A stretch of DNA of 34,144 nucleotides. It comes from Planctomycetales bacterium 71-10 (GTDB taxonomy: Bacteria; Planctomycetota; Planctomycetia; Isosphaerales; Isosphaeraceae). The stretch lies in NCBI GenBank assembly GCA_001898385.1, contig MKTT01000152.1, positions 1-34,144 of the forward strand, given 5' to 3'. Below the pieces are notes generated by a model, which did not search any database, was not told the DNA's origin, and saw only the letters and a program-made list of their open reading frames with translations. The translations under genes were made by a program, and so were the position numbers. How positions within the stretch are numbered: position 1 is the stretch's first letter; every line of letters begins with the position of its first letter. Positions 1 through 6,800 of this stretch are shown here, one piece after another.

Positions 1-1
1 C

Positions 2-1249
2 GCCCTCTACTCGCTCTCCAAGAGCTTCACGTCAACCGCCGTCGGCCTGGCCGCCGCCGAGGGGAAGCTCTCGGTGGACGACCCGGTCCTGAAGTTCTTC
101 CCCGACGACGCCCCGGCCGAGCCCTCGGCCAACCTCAAGGCGATGCGCGTCAGCGACCTGTTGCGCATGTCGACGGGCCACCACGACGAGCCCAGGCGGC
201 CCGACGACCAGGTCTGGACGAAGGTCTTCCTCGCCCACCCCGTCCCGTCGAAGCCGGGGACGCACTTCCTCTACAACACGTCCGGCACCTACATGGCCTC
301 GGCGATCGTCCAGAAGGCGACCGGCGAGACCGTGCTCGACTACCTCCGCCCGCGCCTGTTCGACCCGCTGGGGATCGACGACCCCGAATGGGGCGCGAGC
401 CCGCAGGGGGTGTCGCTGGGGGGCTACGGCCTGAGCGTGCGGACGGAAGACATCGCCAAATTCGGGCAGCTTTACTTGCAGAAAGGTCGATGGAACGGCC
501 GCCAGCTCGTCCCGGAAGCCTGGGTGAAGGCGGCCACGTCGCTCCAGACCTCCAACGGCAGCAACCCGCGGAGCGACTGGGAGCAGGGCTATGGCTACCA
601 GTTCTGGCGCTGCCGAAACGGCGCGTACCGCGGTGACGGCGCGTTCGGCCAGTATTGCGTCGTCATGCCCGACCGCGACGCCGTCCTCGCGATCACCAGC
701 GCCGTGAAGGACATGCAGGCCGTGCTGAACCTCGCCTGGGACAAGCTCCTCCCCGGCATCCAGGACGGCCCGCTCCCGGCCGACCCGACCGCCCGCGACG
801 CCCTCGCGCAAACGCTCAAGGGCCTGACGATGAAGGCCCCGCAGGGCGCCGCCGAGCCCGGCTCCACGGTCAAGGCGTTCGACCGCACGTTCAAGTTCGA
901 GCCCAACCCCCGCAAGCTCGAATCCCTGCGAGTCGAGCGCGGGGGGGCGAACGAGGGCTCGCTCACGCTGGTCCTGCGCTCCGACGGCCAGGACCGTCGC
1001 ATCCCCTGCGGCCGGGGCGAGTGGACGAAGTCCCGCGCCGCCGTCGCCGGCTTCCCCGAGCAGCCCGTCGCCGCCTCCGCCGCCTGGACGGCCGACGACG
1101 AGCTGACCGCGAAGGTCGTCCTCGTCGAGACCCCGTTCAACGTCGCCTACCGCATCAAGTTCGAAGGCGACAAGGCCGTCGTCGACGCCGACGTCAACGT
1201 CGCCTTCGGCGCGACCCGCGGCGAGCCGCTGACGGGCAAGGCGGAATGA
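2..1249 (+). CDS. Serine hydrolase of the beta-lactamase (class C/PBP-like) family, 5' end outside window
   Basis: This frame is open from the left edge, so the true start lies upstream of the window. The first visible residues read ALYSLSKSFTSTAVG, which contains the Ser-x-x-Lys motif of class C beta-lactamases and related esterases; the Ser codon is at 11-13 and the Lys codon at 20-22. A Tyr-Asn second motif follows in FLYNTSGTYM, and GDGAFGQY stands where the third (Lys/His-x-Gly) motif is expected. Family members hydrolyse peptides or esters through the serine, usually outside the cytoplasm; the N-terminal signal region cannot be seen here. About 120 C-terminal residues after the catalytic domain are not assigned. 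The stop overlaps the next ATG (ATGA), which suggests translational coupling. The family is clear but the substrate is unknown. Confidence 0.85.
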   Translation, partial: ALYSLSKSFTSTAVGLAAAEGKLSVDDPVLKFFPDDAPAEPSANLKAMRVSDLLRMSTGHHDEPRRPDDQVWTKVFLAHPVPSKPGTHFLYNTSGTYMASAIVQKATGETVLDYLRPRLFDPLGIDDPEWGASPQGVSLGGYGLSVRTEDIAKFGQLYLQKGRWNGRQLVPEAWVKAATSLQTSNGSNPRSDWEQGYGYQFWRCRNGAYRGDGAFGQYCVVMPDRDAVLAITSAVKDMQAVLNLAWDKLLPGIQDGPLPADPTARDALAQTLKGLTMKAPQGAAEPGSTVKAFDRTFKFEPNPRKLESLRVERGGANEGSLTLVLRSDGQDRRIPCGRGEWTKSRAAVAGFPEQPVAASAAWTADDELTAKVVLVETPFNVAYRIKFEGDKAVVDADVNVAFGATRGEPLTGKAE

Positions 1250-1587
1250 CCACCGAACCGCCCGACGCCCTCGACGAATGGGAATTCGCCTTCGACGTGA
1301 CGGCGTCCGACCCGATCCCGCTCCGGGCGATGGACGACCTCATGACGGAGCGGATCATCGCCTGGGCCGAGGCGCGACGCCTGGGCGTCGGCGGCGGCTA
1401 CGGCCCCGACGACGCCCGCCCCGACGGCTCGTCCCCACGCTGGCGGTTCCGCTTCGGCCTCTGCATCACCCGCGACGGCGACGTGATCCCGCGCGAAGTC
1501 GCCGGCGAGTTGAACGACGCGATCGCCGGCCAGTGTCGCGACTCCGGCTGGCGATTCGACGGCGGCTTCCGCCCGTTCGATCCGTGA
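1246..1587 (+). CDS. Small unknown protein coupled to the upstream hydrolase
   Basis: The gene encodes 113 residues and its ATG overlaps the stop of the preceding hydrolase gene by four bases. The protein is acidic, has no signal peptide or membrane segment, and is probably cytoplasmic. It has a pattern of WEFAFDVTASDPIP, an amphipathic stretch DDLMTERIIAWAEARRLG, a GGGYG turn, then WRFRFGLCITRDGDV and a C-terminal WRFDGGFRPFDP. This order of strand, helix, glycine turn and strand is faintly like the 50S-binding YggL family, but the resemblance is too weak for a name. Codon use matches the neighbours. It is probably a real gene, because the start is coupled and the frame has typical high-GC third positions. 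Confidence 0.65.
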   Translation: MTTEPPDALDEWEFAFDVTASDPIPLRAMDDLMTERIIAWAEARRLGVGGGYGPDDARPDGSSPRWRFRFGLCITRDGDVIPREVAGELNDAIAGQCRDSGWRFDGGFRPFDP

Positions 1588-1607
1588 ACGCCACCGCGGG
1601 AGGGACG

Positions 1608-2336
1608 ATGGCGGCCCCTTCGACGCACACCGATTCGGCCGACGCCGGGGCGCTGACGATCGGCCCGGTCCGTCGCCTCGTGAACACCCGCGCGCCGGGC
1701 CGTCGGTGCGCGGCCGTCCTGATCTGGCTGCTCATCTCGCTGGGCCCGCTCGAAAGAAGCCTGCCCGACCACCCCGCGTCGAAAGCCTTCCTCATCTCGC
1801 TGATGATCGGCCCGTGGATCGGCCTCCTCTGGTGGATGCACCGAAAAGCCGCCTGGGCGTCGATCTCCTGGCGGCTCGACGAGGAGGGCGTCCTCCACTC
1901 GTCCTCAGTCAGCGAGTCGCGATCCCTGCGCTGGGCGGACCTGGACGCGATCCGACCGTCCGAGGATTCGATCGGGCTCCGAAGCGGCGACGAGCGGCTC
2001 GCGATCCCTTTGAACATCCCAGGGTCCGATCGGGCGGCGATCCTCGCGTTCGTTAGGTCGCGGCTGCCGGCCGGATTCGACCTCGACGCCCGCCCCCGGC
2101 CGTTCGGCCCGATCGGCCCGTTCCTCCGGCGCATCGCCTGGGCGATCCTCGGGACGCTCCTGTTCGTGGCGACCGCGGCCGCACCGGCGCTGATCCCGAT
2201 CCACGGCGGCCCCCGCATCATCGCCTGGATCGGGATCATCGCGATCTATGCGTGGATCTGGATCGCCTGCGAGGCGGCGATCCGCTACGGCCGCCGGGCC
2301 GACGACGCGATCTGGCAACGCCGTCGCGATTCCTGA
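1608..2336 (+). CDS. Integral membrane protein with a PH-like middle domain
   Basis: The protein has 242 residues. The ATG at 1608 follows an AGGGA ribosome site. Two hydrophobic segments lie near the N-terminus (AAVLIWLLISLGPL and FLISLMIGPWIGLLWWMH) and two near the C-terminus (IAWAILGTLLFVATAAAPALI and IIAWIGIIAIYAWIWIA). Between them is a soluble stretch of about 75 residues with WRLDEEGVLHSS, SLRWADLDAIRPSEDSIGLRSGDERLAIPL and a closing helix. That beta-rich pattern ending in a helix resembles bacterial PH/YcxB-like domains. The gene lies 20 bases after the previous one and is probably part of the same transcript. No enzymatic function is suggested. Confidence 0.7.
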   Translation: MAAPSTHTDSADAGALTIGPVRRLVNTRAPGRRCAAVLIWLLISLGPLERSLPDHPASKAFLISLMIGPWIGLLWWMHRKAAWASISWRLDEEGVLHSSSVSESRSLRWADLDAIRPSEDSIGLRSGDERLAIPLNIPGSDRAAILAFVRSRLPAGFDLDARPRPFGPIGPFLRRIAWAILGTLLFVATAAAPALIPIHGGPRIIAWIGIIAIYAWIWIACEAAIRYGRRADDAIWQRRRDS

Positions 2337-2511
2337 CGCCCCCGGCACCTTCCACCGAGCCTGCCGCCGGGCCGCTCTCTGGTGATCGCCGTCCGGCCAT
2401 ACTAGGATTTTAGACGGCTTGGAACAAATGGGCGACTCAGCGAACACGGGCCGACCTGACAAGGCAGGCTGTTTCTGCCGCCTCTGTCGACCCGCTCGAA
2501 AGGCGATCACG

Positions 2512-3708
2512 ATGCGATACGGCAAGCGGCGCGGGTGGCGGCTGGAGTCCCTGGAGGTGCGGTCGCTGATGGCGACCTTCCAGATGCCGACGCTCGAAGG
2601 GCTCGCGAACGGCCGGAACACGGCGGCGACGTTCAATCGGCTGGTCGGCTCGCTCCAGGCGCAGATCGCGATCCAGGCGCCGAAGGACACCGCCCCCGAG
2701 AAGCTGGCGGGCGTGGTGGACGAGGTGGTCGACCAGTACGAGTCGGCGTCGCGATCGGCGTTCGCGGGGTCGCCGAAGACGGTGGCGCTGCTGGTCCAGC
2801 AGGGCGAGGCGCTGCGGCTGGCCGTGGACGGGCTGAAGCAGCAGCACGACCTGGGCCTGGTCAACCTGTCGACGTTCAACAACGACGCCTACCTGGAGAT
2901 CCAGGGGCTGACCCTCAGCCGCGACGTCTGGCCGGCCGGCACGCCGTTGCAGACGTTCCTGGTGATGGCGACCGAGACCTCGGACGACCTGGCGGCGATC
3001 GCGACCTTCGTGCAATCGACGAGCACGGTCACGGACGAGCAGGCGGCGGCCGTGCTGAGGACCGAGGCCCTGGCGTTCCAGGCCGAGGCGAGCCTGGGGG
3101 CGTCGCAGCAGCCGCAGGTCGCGACGCCGGTGGACCAGGCGACGGCCGCGTTCCTCGCCGCGGTCGACGCCGCGATCGGCGAGCCGGACTTCGACGCCCG
3201 CGTCGCGACGGCCGCGGCCGGCTTCGCCGACGCGCTGGTGAGGCCCGGGGGCGCGTTCGGACCCGGCGGGTCGCTGGGCCGCCGGATCGCGCAACCGCCG
3301 CAGGTCGAGACGCCGCTCTCCATCGAGGACGCCGCGACCTTCGCCAACCTGCGATACACCCAGGTCGTGACGACCTCGACGCTGGTCCTCCATCGCAACT
3401 TCTCGTCGGCGTCCAACCGCTACGGCCGGTTCATGAGCACCGACGTCTTCCGCTCGCCCGCCCAGGCGGTCCGCAAGCTGGCCCTCGACCAGAGTTGGTA
3501 CGGGACGAACCAGGCGTGGTACGTCGAGGACGTCGCCCTGCCGGCCGGCGTCCTGGTCTACGTCGGCCGCGTCGCGCCGATCTACCAGGGGGTCTTCCGC
3601 CGCGAGGCCGTCGCCAGCCTCTATCCGGGCATGGCCGTGCAATACCTCGTGGCGAACACCCGCGCCCCCGGCATCACCTGGGACAACTTCCGGGCCACCG
3701 GGGCCTGA
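2512..3708 (+). CDS. LEPR-type surface/secreted protein with a possible toxin-like C-terminal domain
   Basis: I chose the ATG at 2512 (398 residues) because an AAAGG site precedes it and because the resulting N-terminus, basic residues then LEVRSLMA at 14-21, fits the LExRx(L/M) start seen in many planctomycete surface proteins. A longer in-frame start at 2419 would add an odd Cys-containing stretch and is less likely. Residues about 22-280 are mostly helical and Ala-rich with no recognised domain. The last 110 residues change character: TLVLHRNF, NRYGRFMSTD, PAQAVRKLAL, NQAWYVEDVALPAGVLVYVGRVAP and AVQYLV. That pattern recalls ADP-ribosyltransferase-fold or related polymorphic-toxin C-terminal domains, but catalytic residues cannot be assigned with confidence. 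The gene stands alone and is convergent with the PEP-CTERM gene. Confidence 0.7.
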   Translation: MRYGKRRGWRLESLEVRSLMATFQMPTLEGLANGRNTAATFNRLVGSLQAQIAIQAPKDTAPEKLAGVVDEVVDQYESASRSAFAGSPKTVALLVQQGEALRLAVDGLKQQHDLGLVNLSTFNNDAYLEIQGLTLSRDVWPAGTPLQTFLVMATETSDDLAAIATFVQSTSTVTDEQAAAVLRTEALAFQAEASLGASQQPQVATPVDQATAAFLAAVDAAIGEPDFDARVATAAAGFADALVRPGGAFGPGGSLGRRIAQPPQVETPLSIEDAATFANLRYTQVVTTSTLVLHRNFSSASNRYGRFMSTDVFRSPAQAVRKLALDQSWYGTNQAWYVEDVALPAGVLVYVGRVAPIYQGVFRREAVASLYPGMAVQYLVANTRAPGITWDNFRATGA

Positions 3709-3758
3709 ATGGAGATTGGGGCGGGTGCCGGCGCGGCCCCCGGCCCGATCGCGACGGC

Positions 3759-4421
3759 TCAGCGCCGACGGGCCGAGGTCGCGCGACGCCCGCCCAGCGC
3801 GGCCATCATCGCCATGCCGAGCAGGACGAACGAGCCGGGCTCCGGGACCGCGGAGACGCCGCCGATGTAGCCCAGGGCCTCGGCCCGCGTGACGACCGCG
3901 ACGCCGTAATCGACGCGGTTGGAGCCGGGCAAGACGCCGTTGCTCCACAGGTTGACGTACATGCCGCCGCCGATCTCGAACAGCAGGCCGTAGATGTCCA
4001 GGATCCCGCCGTGGAACGCGTAGTCGGACGCGGTCTGCGGCGAGCCGCCCGGCCAGATCAGGTTCGTGTAGCTCAGGGTGCCGTTATTGGTAGGGGGCAG
4101 GCCCGAGGCGACCGCGAACCGGCTGAAATTGTCCGGCGCCAGGAGGTTGGTGGGATCGGGCGTGTCGTGCTGCGTCGCCACCAAGGGGCCGACCGCCGCA
4201 TCGACGATGTTCACGACGCCGTCCGAGTATGAGAAGACGCCGCTGATGCCGGTCAGCACGAAGGCGTCCGCATACTTCGCGTCCGTCGCCGCGCCGTAGG
4301 TCAGCTCGATGTCGCCGGCGACCCCCGGGCCGGCGAAGACGAAGTGGTACGTCCCGGCCTGCACCTGGCTCGCGAGCGGCGCGACGAGCAGCGACATCGA
4401 GATGATGAGTTTCTTGACCAC
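3759..4421 (-). CDS. PEP-CTERM sorting-domain protein
   Basis: The protein has 220 residues. Its GTG start at 4421 is preceded by a near-perfect AGGAGG, which decides the start over an upstream extension of the same frame. Residues 1-22 (VVKKLIISMSLLVAPLASQVQA) form a classic Sec signal peptide. The C-terminus carries VPEP, a hydrophobic helix (GSFVLLGMAMMAALGG) and an RR-containing tail, which is the PEP-CTERM tripartite signal recognised by exosortase (EpsH-type). The middle is beta-rich (VFAGPGVAGDIELTYG, GVFSYSDGVVNIVDA) and resembles other small secreted PEP-CTERM proteins without a named fold. It is expected to be exported and anchored or released at the cell surface. No exosortase gene is in the window. 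Confidence 0.85.
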   Translation of the reverse strand: MVKKLIISMSLLVAPLASQVQAGTYHFVFAGPGVAGDIELTYGAATDAKYADAFVLTGISGVFSYSDGVVNIVDAAVGPLVATQHDTPDPTNLLAPDNFSRFAVASGLPPTNNGTLSYTNLIWPGGSPQTASDYAFHGGILDIYGLLFEIGGGMYVNLWSNGVLPGSNRVDYGVAVVTRAEALGYIGGVSAVPEPGSFVLLGMAMMAALGGRRATSARRR

Positions 4422-4984
4422 GGACAATCCCTCCTGAATCCTCTCGCGATTCGGCCCGCGCATGCGAGCCCGCCGATGCGTCGTTGCGTCCGCACCAACG
4501 GGCGAGCCCACCGCTCGCGGTCCCAAGACCCGGGCACGACTCCAGACCTGAAGTGCGGAGATCCTAGCCGCGTCGCCGCACAAAAGCAAACGCTCAGAAT
4601 CAACGCCGCCAAAACGCCGGTCGACGCGCACCAATTCGGAGACGCCGAAAGTGCAAACGCGACAGGTCGAGAGATCGGGGCCCCCCTCGTCGCGAAACGG
4701 GCCGACCCGGAGAAGCCCGATCCCATGACCGCTCGCCGACAAGATCCTCCTCATCGTGCGCCTTCTCGCGAGTCCGCCCGCCCCGGGCGGTTGACCTTGC
4801 CGATTCCGGCGCGGGCGGGTTTAATGTCGAAGGAAAGGCACCAGAATCCTCCCGACCTCGATCGACGCCCCGGGCCCGACCAGAACCACGTCTCGTCCGT
4901 TCGGTCACCGTCGATCGTTCTAGATCGCGTCACGTCGTGTGATGCCTTCGGCCTGTCGGTCGGGCCGCCCCGGAGCTTTTCCCG
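4422..4984. other. Intergenic region between the PEP-CTERM gene and guaB
   Basis: This is 563 bases between divergent genes. It must hold the promoters of both. I see one plausible sigma-70-like element for guaB (annotated separately) and no conserved gene or repeat. Frames that cross it look like shadows with poor codon bias. Confidence 0.5.
4797..4825 (+). promoter_or_regulatory. Candidate sigma-70-like promoter upstream of guaB
   Basis: TTGCCG is followed after 17 bases by TTTAAT, matching the -35 and -10 consensus at 4/6 and 5/6 positions. It lies in a locally AT-richer patch about 160 bases before the guaB ATG. It was found by eye only. Confidence 0.3.
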
Positions 4985-6490
4985 ATGCACGACCGCATCG
5001 CCTATCAAGGCATCACCTTCGACGACGTCCTGCTGGAGCCGGGATACTCCGACTACCTCCCCCGCGAGGTCGACGTCCGCACGAACCTGACCGCGAAGAT
5101 CGCGCTCAACATCCCGATCCTGTCGTCCCCCATGGACACGGTGACGGAGGCCGAGCTGGCGATCGCGCTGGCCCAAGAAGGCGGGCTGGGCGTCATCCAC
5201 AAGAACCTGTCGATCGAGCAGCAGACGCGCGAGGTCGACAAGGTGAAGCGGTCGGAGAACGGCATCATCGTCGACCCGATCACGCTCCCGCCCGACGCCA
5301 CCGTGGGCGAGGCGCGGCACATCATGTCCGGGCACAACATCTCGGGCGTGCCGATCACGGTGGGGGGCAGGCTGAGGGGGATCCTCACCCGCCGCGACCT
5401 CCGGTTCCTGGAGTCGAACGACCTCCGGATCGAGGAGGTGATGACGAAGGAGAACCTCGTCACGGCCCCGGCCGACACCTCGCTGGAGGAGGCCGATCGG
5501 ATTCTGACGAAAAATAAGGTCGAGAAGCTCCTGCTGGTTGACGATGAGTATCGACTGAAGGGCCTCATCACGATCAAGGACATCGACAAGCTGCACCGCT
5601 ACCCCAACGCCTGCAAGGACGCCCGAGGGCGGCTGAGGGCCGGCGCGGCGGTCGGTGTGCACGACTACGAGCGGATCGCCTCGCTTTTGGAGGCGGACGT
5701 GGACGTCCTGATCGTGGACTCGGCCCACGGGCACAGCCGGAACGTCGTGGAGACGGTGCGGAAGATCAAGGAGGAGTTCGACATCCAGGTCGTGGCGGGG
5801 AACGTCGCGACGGCGGAGGGGGCGAAGGCCCTGGCCGACGCCGGGGCCGACGCCGTGAAGGTGGGGATCGGGCCGGGCTCGATCTGCACGACGCGGGTGG
5901 TCTCGGGCGTGGGGGTGCCGCAGATGACCGCGATCGCCGCGGCGGCCAAGGCCCTGGGGGGCTCGACGCCGATCATCGCCGACGGCGGGATCCGCTACTC
6001 CGGCGACATCAGCAAGGCCATCGCCGCCGGTGCCCACTGCGTCATGATCGGCGGCCTGTTCGCCGGCCTGGCCGAGAGCCCCGGCGACACGATCATCTAC
6101 CGCGGCCGCAGCTTCAAGGCGTACCGCGGCATGGGCTCCCTGGGCGCGATGGCGAAGGGCTCCCACGAGCGCTACCGCCAGGAGGCCGCCAGGCCGGCCG
6201 ACGGCAAGTCCGCGACGCCCCAGAAGCTCGTCCCCGAGGGGGTCGAGGGCCGGGTGCCGTACAAGGGCCCGCTGTCCGACTACGTCTTCCAGCTGGTGGG
6301 GGGCCTGCGGGCCGGGATGGGATACTGCGGGACGAGGACGATCGAGGACCTGCGGACCAAGAGCCGGTTCATCCAGGTGACCTCGGCGTCGGTCCAGGAG
6401 GGCCACCCGCACGACATCGCCATCACCCAGGAGGCCCCGAACTACTCCAGCTACAGCGGCGAATCCGACGGCGGCCGGTCCTCGGCCTGA
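4985..6490 (+). CDS. guaB: IMP dehydrogenase
   Basis: This enzyme oxidises IMP to XMP with NAD+, the committed step of GMP synthesis, in the cytoplasm. The 501-residue length is normal for bacterial GuaB. The N-terminus (YQGITFDDVLLEPGYSDYLP) is the standard start of the TIM barrel. A pair of CBS domains follows at about residues 95-210 (IIVDPITLPPDATVGEA, NISGVPI, RDLRFLE, VEKLLLVDDEYRLKGLITIKDI). The active-site loop GPGSICTTRVVSGVG places the catalytic Cys at residue 301. The mobile flap has the Arg-Tyr dyad (HERYRQ) and the signature LVPEGVEGRVPYKG. The flap insert ARPADGKSATP is slightly longer than in E. coli. No guaA is adjacent. A hairpin follows the stop. Confidence 0.97.
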   Translation: MHDRIAYQGITFDDVLLEPGYSDYLPREVDVRTNLTAKIALNIPILSSPMDTVTEAELAIALAQEGGLGVIHKNLSIEQQTREVDKVKRSENGIIVDPITLPPDATVGEARHIMSGHNISGVPITVGGRLRGILTRRDLRFLESNDLRIEEVMTKENLVTAPADTSLEEADRILTKNKVEKLLLVDDEYRLKGLITIKDIDKLHRYPNACKDARGRLRAGAAVGVHDYERIASLLEADVDVLIVDSAHGHSRNVVETVRKIKEEFDIQVVAGNVATAEGAKALADAGADAVKVGIGPGSICTTRVVSGVGVPQMTAIAAAAKALGGSTPIIADGGIRYSGDISKAIAAGAHCVMIGGLFAGLAESPGDTIIYRGRSFKAYRGMGSLGAMAKGSHERYRQEAARPADGKSATPQKLVPEGVEGRVPYKGPLSDYVFQLVGGLRAGMGYCGTRTIEDLRTKSRFIQVTSASVQEGHPHDIAITQEAPNYSSYSGESDGGRSSA

Positions 6491-6513
6491 GGCCCGCCCC
6501 GCGGAGGTCCGCC

Positions 6514-6536
6514 GGGGGCGTCGGGAAGACGCCCCC
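6514..6536 (+). terminator. Hairpin after guaB
   Basis: A perfect 9-bp stem (GGGGGCGTC with GACGCCCCC) and a five-base loop start 24 bases after the guaB stop. No T-run follows, as is common in high-GC genomes, so termination is inferred from position and stem strength. Confidence 0.5.
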
Positions 6537-6639
6537 TCACGTCGTCCCTGTTAGGTTCCCAGTTCGTCGCAGGTCTTGGCTTGATTGAATCGAATCACGG
6601 GCGTCGCGGGGTCGGGGATCGACCCGGCCCTCGACGTCG

Positions 6640-6668
6640 GCCCCCCCGCAAGGGATTCGCGGGGGGGC
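6640..6668 (+). promoter_or_regulatory. Strong GC hairpin in the leader of the Ala/Pro/Glu-rich protein gene
   Basis: A perfect 10-bp stem (GCCCCCCCGC with GCGGGGGGGC) encloses the nine-base loop AAGGGATTC. It sits 133 bases before the chosen TTG start at 6801, inside the 310-base gap after guaB, which otherwise shows nothing beyond the guaB hairpin. It could be a second terminator for guaB or an mRNA leader structure. Confidence 0.4.
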
Positions 6669-6800
6669 GTGCCGCATCGACGGGTTCCGATCCGGGCCGA
6701 TCCGAAGGCGAGACGCCGTCGGCCGGGGTCCGTTGACGAGCCGGCGCGAGGGGCCAGGGCCCCGGGCGCCGAGCGTTCCAGGAAAGCAAGGAGGCGTGGC

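Noticed and set aside
2419..2511. Longer N-terminus for the LEPR-type gene
   Set aside because: The added residues contain an unusual Cys-rich stretch. The ATG at 2512 has a ribosome site and puts the LExR motif at its usual distance from the N-terminus.
2437..3948. A 503-residue minus-strand open frame
   Set aside because: It is antisense to the LEPR-type gene at 2512-3708 and is Arg-rich without motifs. The plus-strand frame has a ribosome site and a recognisable N-terminus.
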